A DNA stretch of 64,000 bases. Origin: LMUY01 sp965198565 (GTDB lineage Bacteria; Pseudomonadota; Alphaproteobacteria; Acetobacterales; Acetobacteraceae). Location: positions 1,426,001-1,490,000 of the forward strand of contig OZ240665.1 of assembly GCA_965198565.1 (NCBI GenBank), read 5' to 3'. Each line of letters starts with the position of its first letter. Within the stretch, counting starts at the first letter, position 1. Under the pieces are notes generated by a model that did no database searches, was not told the origin of the DNA, and worked only from the letters and a program-made list of their open reading frames with translations. Made by a program: the position numbers and the translations under genes. Shown piece after piece: positions 54,199-63,006 of the stretch.

Positions 54199-55265
54199 CG
54201 TGAGAGCGCAACCACATGCGCCGGGTCGAACTCGACTCCCACCATGCCGCCGACCGCTATCGGCTCGGGTGAGCGCGGTACGGCGGCAATGATGACGGTG
54301 TGACCGATCTTGATCTCGCAGGTGATCTGGCTACCAACCGTGCTGGTGAATACGACGGCCCCGCTCAGCGTTGCACGCGGGTCATCAGGGCGCACCAGCC
54401 GAAGGGCTTCCGGCCGCACTGCCAGATGAAGCCGATCACAGCCAGACCCGCCCCAATCCTCCGGAACGGCGATCGCTCCGCCTAGATCGGGCAGGAAGCG
54501 CCTGGTGCCGCCATTACGGTCGATGGTACCGGGCAGGATGTTGGACACGCCCATGAAATCGGCGACGAACCGGGTCGCTGGCCGATCGTACAGGTCTGCG
54601 GGCGGAGCGAACTGCTCTATTTCGCCGGCGTTCATCACCGCTATCTGGTCCGACAGCACCAAAGCCTCTTGCTGGTCATGAGTCACCACGAGCATCGTGA
54701 TCGACAACTGCCGCTGCAGCTTGCGAAGCTCTACTTGCATAGACTCGCGCAGGCTGCGGTCCAACGCCCCGAACGGTTCGTCGAGCAGCAGGATATCCGG
54801 CCGTACGACCAGGCAGCGCGCAAGGGCCACGCGTTGCTGCTGCCCGCCTGACAATTCGGACGGGTATCGTCCAGCGAACTCGCCCATCTTGACCAGGGCA
54901 AGCGCCTGATCGACCTCCCGTCTCGCCGCCGCCCGGGGTGTGCGGCGGACGCGGAGGCCGAACGCGACGTTCTCGAGAACCGTCATGTGCGGGAACAGGG
55001 CATAAGACTGAAATACCATCGCGGTCGGGCGCTTCTCTGGCGCCATACCCGTGACATCGCGTCCATTGATCCGGATTTCGCCGCCAGAAGGGGCAACGAA
55101 GCCGGCGATCATGCGAAGCAGCGTGCTTTTGCCGCAGCCCGAGGGGCCGAGCAGGGTCAACAGGGTACCCCGCGCAATCTCGAGTGAGACATCGCACACT
55201 GCGCGGTGACCGCCATAGGATTTTTTTACGCGGGAGAGGGACAGTGCTGGCGCGGTTGCGCTCAA
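54195..55265 (-). CDS. ABC transporter ATP-binding protein, PotA type
   Basis: A 356-aa ATPase. Walker A GPSGCGKST, signature LSGGQQQRVA, Walker B ILLLDEPFGALD and TMLVVTHDQQEALVLSDQIA are present; a TOBE-type C-terminal region follows. A TTG at 55265 overlaps the binding-protein stop as TTGA and is preferred over an ATG 11 codons upstream, which would lie inside that gene. This gene couples the binding protein to the permeases. Confidence 0.88.
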   Translation of the reverse strand: MSATAPALSLSRVKKSYGGHRAVCDVSLEIARGTLLTLLGPSGCGKSTLLRMIAGFVAPSGGEIRINGRDVTGMAPEKRPTAMVFQSYALFPHMTVLENVAFGLRVRRTPRAAARREVDQALALVKMGEFAGRYPSELSGGQQQRVALARCLVVRPDILLLDEPFGALDRSLRESMQVELRKLQRQLSITMLVVTHDQQEALVLSDQIAVMNAGEIEQFAPPADLYDRPATRFVADFMGVSNILPGTIDRNGGTRRFLPDLGGAIAVPEDWGGSGCDRLHLAVRPEALRLVRPDDPRATLSGAVVFTSTVGSQITCEIKIGHTVIIAAVPRSPEPIAVGGMVGVEFDPAHVVALSR

Positions 55266-56287
55266 CGCGCGATCTCCGCCTTGAACCTGTCGTTCCACTT
55301 GCCGACGCCAGCGTTGATCTTCGCCTCGTCAAAGGTCAGTTGCGCATCTTGCGGAGGAAGCACGCCCTGCAGTTCGGCCGCCGGTTGCACGTCGTGATTG
55401 ACCGGCCCCATGTCGAATTGCGAGGAGATCGTGCTTTGCGCACTGGCGGAAGTGACATAGCTGATAAACTTGATCGCAGCGTCACTCTTCGGCGTGTTGA
55501 CCAGGGTCATCACGTCGAACATGACCGGGCTCGGCTTCGGCGTGACCACCTTGACATCCACACCTGCGTCACGGAGTGGCTTGGCCTGTGAAGGCGGGCC
55601 GATCAGCGCGGTGATGTCCCCTTGCGCAAGGGCGCGGCGAACGTCGGAGTCGGAGCCGTAGAACATCGCGATATTTGGGCGCAGGCGCTTCAGCGCGGCG
55701 AATCCCGGCTCAACGTCGGTCAGCCCGCCGCCATTCAGCGTTGCGCACAACAGCAGCATCCGCGCCTGGTAGGTTTGCACGTCCGGCACGGCAAGGCTGT
55801 CTTTGAATTCGGGGTTCCAAAGATCCGACCAGTTAACCGGTGCCGATTTGACCAGCGTGGGGCGATAGACAATGGACAGAGGATAGAAGTAGGCTGCGAC
55901 CCAATACGGCGTCTCGGCTCCTGCGATCAGCGAACTCGCGGATGTCAGTTCCGCCTGTGGAATGGGCAGGAACAACTTATGATCCACCGTCGCACGCGCT
56001 GCAAGGCTGGAGGTGGTGAACCACACGTCGATCTTCGGAGCATCGGCCATCGATTGCAGGCGAGCGTAGCCGTCCGCCGAGCCCGATTGGGTAACCGCAA
56101 CCACGTGGATGCCGGTTTGCTTCTCGAAATCCGTCGCGACCTGCTGCAGGCCCTGTTCCCAGGAGGTGCCCCAGGCCTGAACCGTGATAGATTGCTCCGC
56201 CGCCATTGCCGGCCGCGCCAGCAGCGCCGCCCCAAGATACAGCGCGGAACGTCGGCCGATGGACCAAGACTGAGTTCGATGGGTCAT
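55262..56287 (-). CDS. ABC transporter substrate-binding protein, PotD type
   Basis: A 341-aa periplasmic protein with an N-terminal signal (GRRSALYLGAALLARPAMAA). The mature part, EQSITVQAWGTSWEQGLQQV, is a PotD-like/iron-type class II binding protein with DVWFTTSSLAARATVD and VPDVQTYQARMLLLCAT. It is the first gene of the second Pot-like operon and diverges from a LysR gene. Confidence 0.86.
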   Translation of the reverse strand: MTHRTQSWSIGRRSALYLGAALLARPAMAAEQSITVQAWGTSWEQGLQQVATDFEKQTGIHVVAVTQSGSADGYARLQSMADAPKIDVWFTTSSLAARATVDHKLFLPIPQAELTSASSLIAGAETPYWVAAYFYPLSIVYRPTLVKSAPVNWSDLWNPEFKDSLAVPDVQTYQARMLLLCATLNGGGLTDVEPGFAALKRLRPNIAMFYGSDSDVRRALAQGDITALIGPPSQAKPLRDAGVDVKVVTPKPSPVMFDVMTLVNTPKSDAAIKFISYVTSASAQSTISSQFDMGPVNHDVQPAAELQGVLPPQDAQLTFDEAKINAGVGKWNDRFKAEIAR

Positions 56288-56372
56288 TTCGCACGCCTTT
56301 TAACGCTGGCCCACTCCGGGGATGCCCGGCGCGTCCTGTTGCAACGCAGCACCATCGATGGCACGACAGTTC

Positions 56373-56385
56373 TGCAATCGTTGCA
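56373..56385. promoter_or_regulatory. Possible LysR-type operator
   Basis: TGCAATCGTTGCA is a perfect palindrome with a three-base centre in the 231-base gap between the divergent binding-protein and LysR genes. A further TTGCAA lies at 56339-56344. LysR regulators usually bind such T-N11-A sites next to their own gene. Confidence 0.4.
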
Positions 56386-56518
56386 AGCGCCAGCGAAGCA
56401 GGTTTTTCGTTGTCGCCACTTAGGATTTTTGTTGTTCAGAGTGCCGGAGTGTTCGCGTTAGCTGCCGCCTCAGGTGTGACTGGAACCAGCATTCGGCAAT
56501 GGCGGATCAAATGACGAG

Positions 56519-57511
56519 GTGCCCTGGGTGGCTAATTACTCGCTTCGGCAACTCCGTTACTTTATAGCCACTGTGGAGAACGGGGGCGTCGCCCAGGCGT
56601 CGCGCCACCTAAACATTTCGCAACCGTCCATCTCCGTGGCGATCAAGGAGCTGGAAGCCGCTTTCAAGATCCAGTTGTTCATCAGACATCGAGCCACTGG
56701 CCTTGCCCTTACCCCAGCGGGGAGCCGGTTCCACGCCTATGCGCTGGCATTGCACGGCCGCGCGCGCGAGTTCGAGCAGAAGGCGTTAGCAGAGACAAGC
56801 CAGGTCGCCGGCGAAATCTCCCTGGCCTGCTTTGAGACCATCGCACCACTCTATGCGCCATCGCTGATCGCGTCATTCCAGCGCCTTTTTCCAGACGTGA
56901 CGATCCGGCTGCACGTTGGCGCCCAGGACAAGATCAACCAGGGTCTGCGTTCCGGCGCTTACGACATCGCCATATGCTACGTGCATGCCCTGCCCCCGTC
57001 GATGCACCATGTGGGCCTGCTGCCGGATATGCAGCCGCACGCCGTCCTGCCCAAGGGGCATATCCTAGCAAAAGGCGCCCCAGTGTCGCTGGCGATGTTG
57101 GCTCGGGAGCCGTTGGTGCTGCTCGATATCTGGCCAAGCAACCAGTATTTCCTGAGCCTGTTCGAGAGCGTCGGCGTCACACCGCGGATCGCCTATCACG
57201 CCCCCTCGCTGGAGATGGTGCGCGGCCTGGTGGGACACGGGCTCGGGTTTTCGGTGCTAGTGACCGAACCCGTCAATGGCGTCACCTTCGATGGCAAGGA
57301 GATCGTGACCGTTACACTGTCAGACGACGTGAAGCCGTCGCGTCTGGCCATGGCTTGGTACGGGATGTCGGAACTGACGCGATCGACCCGCGCGTTCCTG
57401 ACGCATTGCCAGTCCTCAATCAAGCCGATGGTTCGCGTGAGCGCGGTGAGTGAAGTGACCAATCCACGCGGCGGCCGTGTAAGGACAAGAGCCAGGAGTG
57501 TCGATCAGTGA
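56519..57511 (+). CDS. LysR-family transcriptional regulator
   Basis: A 330-aa DNA-binding protein. The winged helix-turn-helix is YSLRQLRYFIATVENGGVAQ and ASRHLNISQPSISVAIKELE (residues 7-46), and the effector domain (about 95-300) includes GLRSGAYDIAICYVHALPPS. The start is a GTG at 56519, with another GTG three codons on. It probably controls the divergent Pot-like importer and the aldolase ten bases downstream. Confidence 0.9.
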   Translation: MPWVANYSLRQLRYFIATVENGGVAQASRHLNISQPSISVAIKELEAAFKIQLFIRHRATGLALTPAGSRFHAYALALHGRAREFEQKALAETSQVAGEISLACFETIAPLYAPSLIASFQRLFPDVTIRLHVGAQDKINQGLRSGAYDIAICYVHALPPSMHHVGLLPDMQPHAVLPKGHILAKGAPVSLAMLAREPLVLLDIWPSNQYFLSLFESVGVTPRIAYHAPSLEMVRGLVGHGLGFSVLVTEPVNGVTFDGKEIVTVTLSDDVKPSRLAMAWYGMSELTRSTRAFLTHCQSSIKPMVRVSAVSEVTNPRGGRVRTRARSVDQ

Positions 57512-57521
57512 GGAGGACAGC

Positions 57522-58274
57522 ATGGGCGGCATAAAGATAAGTGCGGATGGGGGTGAATGGTCGCAGCGAGTCGCCCTCGCAGCGGCCTTTCGAATGATTG
57601 CGAATTTGGATTGGCACGAAGGGATTGCCAACCATTTCAGCGCCGCGATCTCCGACGATGGCAAGCACTTCGTGATGAACCCAAAATGGCGACATTTCGC
57701 GATGATCCGGGCAAGCGATCTTCTCGTGCTCGACGCAGATGATGCAGAGGTGATGCAGCGCCCGAACGCACCCGACCCGACAGCCTGGCATCTGCATGGC
57801 ACCATCCACGCCCAGATGCCGCAGGCGCGTTGCATCATGCACGTGCACTCTCCCTACGCGACGGCGCTATCTTGCCTAACTGATCCAGAGATCAAGCCAA
57901 TCGACCAGACGACGGCTCGGTTCTTCGGCCGCGTTGCATACGATCGCCAATACTCGGGCATGGCTGACGACACTGATGAGGGCCTGCGGATCTGCCGCAT
58001 CCTCGGCCAGCATAAGACATTGATGCTCGGCAACCACGGCGTACTAGTGACGGGAACGTCCATCCCAGACGCCTTCGACACGCTCTACCACTTCGAGCGG
58101 GCCTGCCGTACGCTGATGCTCGCCTACTCGACCGGCAAGGATGTGTCCGTCCTGCCCGACGCTGTCGCAGCCCAGACCGCGCGCGATTGGGATAGTGTCG
58201 CCGAGTCCTGCTTTGCCCATTTCGCGGAGTTTCGCCGCCTGCTGGACCGCAGCGATCCCAGCTACGCGGACTAG
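57522..58274 (+). CDS. Class II aldolase/adducin family protein
   Basis: A 250-aa metal-dependent aldolase of the AraD/FucA fold. The zinc ligands are in CIMHVHSPYATA (His pair) and the third His is in GNHGVLVTGTS; NHFSAAISDDGKHFVMNP carries the phosphate-binding region. The ATG at 57522 has an AGGAGGA ribosome site and follows LysR closely. The stop codon lies in the stem of the following hairpin. Confidence 0.88.
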   Translation: MGGIKISADGGEWSQRVALAAAFRMIANLDWHEGIANHFSAAISDDGKHFVMNPKWRHFAMIRASDLLVLDADDAEVMQRPNAPDPTAWHLHGTIHAQMPQARCIMHVHSPYATALSCLTDPEIKPIDQTTARFFGRVAYDRQYSGMADDTDEGLRICRILGQHKTLMLGNHGVLVTGTSIPDAFDTLYHFERACRTLMLAYSTGKDVSVLPDAVAAQTARDWDSVAESCFAHFAEFRRLLDRSDPSYAD

Positions 58275-58325
58275 ACCATGACCGGCTCAGATAGAGTCGC
58301 CGGTCATGGTCTAGCTGTTGTTTTG
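58271..58325 (+). terminator. Strong intrinsic-type terminator after the aldolase gene
   Basis: Stem halves CTAGACCATGACCGGC (58271-58286) and GCCGGTCATGGTCTAG (58299-58314) pair perfectly over 16 bases with a 12-base loop. The bases after it are CTGTTGTTTTGG, a weak T-rich tail. The TAG stop of the aldolase gene (58272-58274) is inside the left arm. Confidence 0.75.
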
Positions 58326-58426
58326 GCGAGCATCTTTACCGGTCAGGTGGCCACACCTGATCCAGTGATGCTGTAGCTCAGAAGCTGATACGGCGCGTCG
58401 TCCCGCCTTCTCAGACAGGAGTCGAA

Positions 58427-58558
58427 ATGCACCGCAGAAGCTTTCTGGCCGCTACCGCCTCGTTGGCAGCACTGGGGATCGTTCGTGCCGCCGCACAGAG
58501 CAGGTTGCGTGACGTGGCGGCACAGGAGGCTCTGGATGAATGGCGGGCAGGTGGTTGA
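58427..58558 (+). pseudogene. 43-residue Tat-signal ORF, probable stub of an exported protein
   Basis: MHRRSFLAATASLAALGIVR followed by AAAQ is a Tat-type signal peptide with AGGAG five bases before the ATG. After about 20 further codons, with no recognised domain, a TGA ends it. It looks like the remaining 5' end of a periplasmic binding-protein gene placed before the dioxygenase. Confidence 0.5.
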
Positions 58559-58627
58559 AAGCGCCTCGCCGGAGTTGTAACGGTTGCGGGGTTTTCCAGC
58601 CGCGTGAGACGTGAGGGGAGGATCGCT

Positions 58628-59512
58628 ATGGACTGGCGGACGCAATTGACTGACCTTGGGCTCCATTTGACCGACGTGTCGCCGCAGGTCGGGACGATGG
58701 TCGCGGGAGTCGACCTCGGCCGCGAGCCGGACGCAGCACTCGCAACGCTGCTGCGCCGGGCCTGCGCCGAACGCGTCGTGCTCCTGTTTCGTGGCCAGGT
58801 GTACCTCGACCCTGCGTGCTATCTGGCGTTTGCCAGGAGCTTTGGCGGCACGCCCGACCTGCATTCGCAGCGGCATTACTGCCTACCCGACCATCACGAA
58901 ATCTTCGTCGTCGGCAATCCGGAGGAAAACGGCATACGCGTCGGCGCTTCGCGCGTCGGATTGAACTGGCATACCGACCATTACCATCTGCCCGAACCCG
59001 GGCTGTTCACCTTTTTGCACGCGCTTCAGGTGCCTGCCGTCGCCGGGGACACCCGCTATGCCAACGGCATCGCCGCGTTCGAGGCGCTGCCGCCCGAGAT
59101 GCGGATCCGCATCGAGGGTCTCCAGGTGCTCCACAGCCGGGCACGCCTGTTCCAGGCCTTGTTCCCGGAAGCAACCGGAGCTGCGTTGCAGGCCGAGCGC
59201 GAGAAGATGCCTGATGTCGTGCATCCCCTCGTGCGCACCCATCCCGAACTCGGCCGGCGCGGCCTCTACCTCGGGGGTGAGTGGGGTTCGACGATCCTCG
59301 GCCTGGACGAAGCCGATGGCCGAACGCTGTTCGAGGAGTTGCTCGCGCATCTGACAGAGGAGCGGTTCTGCTATCGGCATGCCTGGCGGCCCGGCGACGT
59401 GCTCATGTCGGACAATCGCTGCAGCCTGCATCGGGCGAGCGAATGGGACGAAGCCAGCGCGACGCGACGCCTGCATCGGATCATCCTGATCGACGACCAA
59501 CGGCCGTACTGA
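58628..59512 (+). CDS. TauD/TfdA-family Fe(II)/2-oxoglutarate-dependent dioxygenase
   Basis: A 294-aa oxygenase. The iron ligands are His115 and Asp117 in LNWHTDHYHLPEPG and a distal His in SDNRCSLHRAS near residue 270, and the 2-oxoglutarate Arg follows in TRRLHRIIL. The ATG at 58628 has a GAGG ribosome site. It is followed after 12 bases by a polar amino acid-type binding protein, so an imported sulfonate, amino acid or amine may be its substrate. Confidence 0.88.
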   Translation: MDWRTQLTDLGLHLTDVSPQVGTMVAGVDLGREPDAALATLLRRACAERVVLLFRGQVYLDPACYLAFARSFGGTPDLHSQRHYCLPDHHEIFVVGNPEENGIRVGASRVGLNWHTDHYHLPEPGLFTFLHALQVPAVAGDTRYANGIAAFEALPPEMRIRIEGLQVLHSRARLFQALFPEATGAALQAEREKMPDVVHPLVRTHPELGRRGLYLGGEWGSTILGLDEADGRTLFEELLAHLTEERFCYRHAWRPGDVLMSDNRCSLHRASEWDEASATRRLHRIILIDDQRPY

Positions 59513-59524
59513 GCTTTGTTCCCA

Positions 59525-60394
59525 ATGTCGGAGTTACGCCCCATGCCCGCCCGCCTGTTGCTCTCTGCCCTGCTCGCGGGCCTGCTTCTCGCCGCGATGC
59601 CCCGCGCGTCCCATGCTGCCGGTTGCACGCCGCTGGCCGTGGTACCACCCGACCAGCTCGTCGAGCCCGGCAAGTTGCAACTGTCGATCAATCCCACCTT
59701 GCCGCCGCAGCAATACGTCGACAGCAGTGGCAAGCTCCAAGGTTTGAACGTGGAGTTGGCTGATGAGATCGCACGCAGGCTATGCCTCGAAATGGTCCAT
59801 GTGCGAATGGACTTTCCGCCGATGATCCCTGCCCTCCAGGCAGGACGGTTCGATGGCATCAACACCGGATTTTTCTGGACCAAGCCGCGCTCGAAGCTGT
59901 TCTACCTCGTGCCGTATGCGCTGCAGTCGGTCAGCGTCGTCGTTCCCGTCAACAGCAGCCTGAAGCTGACGAGCCTGGACGACCTTGCCGGCAAGACCGT
60001 GGTGATCGAGGTCAACACGTACCAACAGAACTGGCTGAAAGGACAAAGCGACGCCATGGTCGCACGGGGCGAGGCGCCCATCGTCATCCACGGCTTCACC
60101 ACGGCGACCGACGCCATGGCGGCGTTGCGGGCGGGGCAGGGGGATGCGGCGGCCCTGCTGGACTACATGGCGGCCGACCTGACCAAGCGCGGCTTCGTAG
60201 AGACGAAGTTGTTTCGCCTTGGCGGCGCACCCACCGCAATGGCGTTTCGGAGCAAGGCGGTGGCAGAGGCGGTGGTACAGGTCCTGACCGCGATGCGTGC
60301 CGATGGCTTCTACGGCAAGCTGTTCGAGAAGTTCGGGCTGACGCCGCAGCCCGCCGATCAGCCTTTCGCCATCCGCGGACCAGGGCCAGCATAG
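59525..60394 (+). CDS. ABC transporter substrate-binding protein, family 3 (polar amino acid type)
   Basis: A 289-aa periplasmic protein with a Sec signal (LLLSALLAGLLLAAMPRASH, cleavage near AAGCTP). Family marks are GLNVELADEIARRLCLEMVH and LVPYALQSVSVVVPVNSS, plus the TATDAMAALRAGQGDAALLD-like lobe region. ATGs at 59525 and 59543 are possible. It shares LEPGK-type and SINPTLPPQQYVD segments with the minus-strand protein at 61221-62108, a clear paralogue. Confidence 0.87.
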   Translation: MSELRPMPARLLLSALLAGLLLAAMPRASHAAGCTPLAVVPPDQLVEPGKLQLSINPTLPPQQYVDSSGKLQGLNVELADEIARRLCLEMVHVRMDFPPMIPALQAGRFDGINTGFFWTKPRSKLFYLVPYALQSVSVVVPVNSSLKLTSLDDLAGKTVVIEVNTYQQNWLKGQSDAMVARGEAPIVIHGFTTATDAMAALRAGQGDAAALLDYMAADLTKRGFVETKLFRLGGAPTAMAFRSKAVAEAVVQVLTAMRADGFYGKLFEKFGLTPQPADQPFAIRGPGPA

Positions 60395-60453
60395 GCGGCT
60401 CAGGCAGACGCCAGAGCAGATCGGGCGAGCGAAGCGTGACCGGGTCCGGCCGC

Positions 60454-61188
60454 TTACGGCCACCCCATTTCCGTCGTCGGCACCGCGGTCGCTGGCACTG
60501 TCGCCCGCGCGACGTTACGCCCTTCCTCGGCGTAGCCGCGCCCGTAATGCCGCTCGAGCCAGATCTGGACGAAACTCCACAGCGTGGTGAGTAGAAGGTA
60601 ATAGACCGCGGCGACGCAGTACAATTCCAAGACCTTGAAGTCGTCTTGCATCAAAACCTGGCTGCGGCGCATGAGCTCTTCCAGGGAGATCACCGACGCC
60701 AACGATGTCGCCTTCAGCAGCCCGTTGAAGGAGTTGCCGAGCGGCGGAATGATCAACCGTGCCACCTGAGGCGCGAGCACGAGCCGCAGGGTCCGTGAAC
60801 GAGATAGCCCCAGGGCCTTGGCAGCCTCGCCTTGTCCCTTCGGAACGCCCTTGAACCCGCCGCGGATGATCTCCGACAGGTAAGCCGCTTCGTTCAATCC
60901 GAGCGCCGTCAGAGCCGATTCCAGCACGCCGAGCTTCAGGCCGACCTGCGGCAGGCCGGTATAGATCAGCACCAGTTGAACCAGCAGCGGCGTACCCCGA
61001 AACACCCAGACATAAAAGCCGGCCGGAGCCGACCAGAGACGGTGCGGGGACATCCGGCCGAGCGCGATGACGGAACCCACGACGAGACCGATGACCATGG
61101 TCGCGGCCGTCAAGCCGATCGTAACCAGCACGCCCTGCAGAAGATACAGGTTCGTGAGATAAGCCAGGAAGGCGTGAACATCGAACAT
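60454..61188 (-). CDS. ABC transporter permease, polar amino acid (HisMQ) type
   Basis: A 244-aa permease with five hydrophobic segments. Family marks are YVWVFRGTPLLVQLVLIYTG and the loop GFKGVPKGQGEAAKALGLSR, with LIIPPLGNSFNGLLKATSLA. It is 32 bases downstream of a family 3 binding protein, and its end is convergent with another. No second permease or ATPase is seen in the window, so it may be a homodimer whose ATPase is elsewhere. Confidence 0.9.
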   Translation of the reverse strand: MFDVHAFLAYLTNLYLLQGVLVTIGLTAATMVIGLVVGSVIALGRMSPHRLWSAPAGFYVWVFRGTPLLVQLVLIYTGLPQVGLKLGVLESALTALGLNEAAYLSEIIRGGFKGVPKGQGEAAKALGLSRSRTLRLVLAPQVARLIIPPLGNSFNGLLKATSLASVISLEELMRRSQVLMQDDFKVLELYCVAAVYYLLLTTLWSFVQIWLERHYGRGYAEEGRNVARATVPATAVPTTEMGWP

Positions 61189-61220
61189 CGGCCGGGTCCT
61201 TTACTGCCGAGGGAGGGCGC

Positions 61221-62108
61221 TCAGGTCGGGCTGGGTCCACGAATGGCAAACGTGTCGGTGGACAAGCGGGTCATGCCGAACTTGTCGAACAGAGCATCGT
61301 AGGTGCCGTCTTGCTTGAGCGCCGTCAGCGCATCGGCCGCAGCTTGAGCCACGTCGCGGTCGCGAAAACCGAAGGTGATGTCCGTTCCGAACAGGCCATG
61401 GACCCAGACCTTGGCGATACCCTTCCGGGCAAGGTCGGCCGCCGTCTCGTCGATGTTCACGGCGGCCTCGAGCTGCCCCGCCCGGAGCGCGGCAACCGTC
61501 TCGCTCGCAGTCGAGAAGGTGTGGAAATCGATCGGCTTGAGGCCCCGCTTTACCATCTCCGCATTCACCTCGCGGGACTTGCGCTCCTGGTACGTGGCCA
61601 GCTCCACGCCCACGGCGTGCCCGGCGAGGTCGTCGAAGCTGGTAATGGAGAGCTTGCTGTCCGGCAGGGTATAGATGCTGACCGCCTGCTGGGCGTAGGG
61701 CACCATGAACATCAACTTGGAGCGTTCTTCCGTCCAGAACAGTCCGGTATCGATCGTATCGAAGCGGCCAGCGCGCAGTCCGGGGATCATGGGCGGCATA
61801 TCCATGCGCACGAACACCGGCTCGACGCACATCTTTGCCGCCATGACCCGCGCCAACTCGACGTTCAGGCCCTCGAGCTCACCCTTGTTGTCGACGAATT
61901 GCTGCGGCGGCAGCGTAGGGTTGATCGACATCTGCCACTTTCCGGGCTCGAGCAGGTGACCCGGCGCAATCGGCGCCACGCAGGCGGGAGTTTGCGCCCG
62001 CAGCGGCATGGCTGCCCCCGCCGTCAGCAGCATGACGGCGAGACTGGCGAGCAACGTGGCACGCCGTGAACAGCGGTGAGACCGCATCGAGCTATCCATG
62101 TCCCGCAT
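61221..62108 (-). CDS. ABC transporter substrate-binding protein, family 3, paralogue
   Basis: A 295-aa periplasmic protein with signal RRATLLASLAVMLLTAGAA. It is closely similar to the protein at 59525-60394: SINPTLPPQQFVDNKGELEG matches SINPTLPPQQYVDSSGKLQG, and both end with FAIRGP. Several in-frame ATGs compete; 62108 follows GGAG closely. With the next permease it makes a partial importer. Confidence 0.85.
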   Translation of the reverse strand: MRDMDSSMRSHRCSRRATLLASLAVMLLTAGAAMPLRAQTPACVAPIAPGHLLEPGKWQMSINPTLPPQQFVDNKGELEGLNVELARVMAAKMCVEPVFVRMDMPPMIPGLRAGRFDTIDTGLFWTEERSKLMFMVPYAQQAVSIYTLPDSKLSITSFDDLAGHAVGVELATYQERKSREVNAEMVKRGLKPIDFHTFSTASETVAALRAGQLEAAVNIDETAADLARKGIAKVWVHGLFGTDITFGFRDRDVAQAAADALTALKQDGTYDALFDKFGMTRLSTDTFAIRGPSPT

Positions 62109-62150
62109 CACACTCCGGTTTGGTTTGGCCAAGCAAATCTCGTGCATCAC

Positions 62151-62693
62151 TCAGCCGGTTCCGCCGCGGCTGAGCAACAATCCGGCGTGTTCGCCCTCAA
62201 TCACCACGCTGCCGTCCTGATTGACCAGCTCGAGCCACTCCGTCACCACCCCGCGACCGCCATCACGGCTCGGGCGGGCGGAAACAAAGCGGAAGCGCAG
62301 ATGCACCTCGTCCCCAGCCAGCACCGGTATCCGGAAGCGGACCTTCTCCCAACCCTACGAGGCGATCGAGGTGGTTTCGTGGAGGCGGAGTTTCGTCTTC
62401 AGCCCCTCCATGAGAGCGAGGCCATAAAGCCCGTGTGCGATGACGCGGGGGAAGCCGCGCGCCCGGCAGTAGTCTGCATCGGTATGCAGGGGGTGCTCGT
62501 CGCGGGTGAGGGCACCGAAGGCGGCGATATCCGTCGCACTCACCACATGGCTCCCCGTGCGCCAGGCGTCGCCGATCACGATGTCCTCGAGAAAGAGGCT
62601 GTGCGGCGCCGGGCCGATGCGGAAGCCGGCGGTGGGGCCGCCGCGCGCGGGGCGGTTTGGCCAGGAAGCGCTCCCGCAGGCCCATCGGGCCAA
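62151..62693 (-). pseudogene. MaoC-like hotdog dehydratase with an in-frame amber stop
   Basis: The frame FLEDIVIGDAWRTGSHVVSA, TDIAAFGALTRDEHPLHTDA and ARGFPRVIAHGLYGLALMEG is a MaoC domain; Asp and His of the hydratase motif are in DEHPLHTD. A TAG at 62357-62355 interrupts it and the same frame goes on with GWEKVRFRIPVLAGDEVHL to a TGA at 62151. A Leu or Trp codon is expected there. A start codon is unclear, and a TTG at 62693 is only the upper limit. Confidence 0.75.
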
Positions 62694-62950
62694 GCCGAAA
62701 CAGCCGCTCGTCCATGCGCTGCAGCGACGGGCTGACCGGCGGGCGGAAGCCCATCCGCTCCAGCACGTCCTCCTGCAGGCGGATGCCGGGCGCCAGTTCG
62801 GTCAGTACGATGCCGTCCGCCTCGAACTCGAAGACAGCGCGCTCGGTGACGAAGGTGACCTGCTGCCCTCTGGCGCGGGCGCGGGCGCGGGCGCGGGCGC
62901 CGCTGAAGCTGATCTGCTCCACCGCAGGCACGCCGGCCGAACGCGCCGAA
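62650..62950 (-). pseudogene. C-terminal fragment of an acyl-CoA:acetate/3-ketoacid CoA-transferase
   Basis: The minus strand reads VEQISFSG, then VTFVTERAVFEFEADGIVLT, ELAPGIRLQEDVLERMGFRP and LFRLGPMGLRERFLAK, the end of YdiF-type CoA-transferases. The upstream 400 or so residues are missing, replaced by the DapA-like gene on the other strand. No stop ends it in frame, which suggests a further shift into the MaoC-like gene. Confidence 0.7.
62875..62898. repeat. GCGGGC hexanucleotide repeat, four units
   Basis: Four exact tandem GCGGGC units encode Ala-Arg repeats in the CoA-transferase relic, where relatives have a shorter stretch. It may have grown by slippage. Confidence 0.8.
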
Positions 62951-63006
62951 ATACAGGTCGCCCTGGTTGCGGCAGGCCTTCTGCAAACCGGCGCCAGAGC
63001 TGCTTG

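Noticed and set aside
62870..62905. Short repeats considered as a CRISPR-like array
   Set aside because: Six-base units without spacers are a microsatellite, not a CRISPR array; no cas gene is seen in the window.
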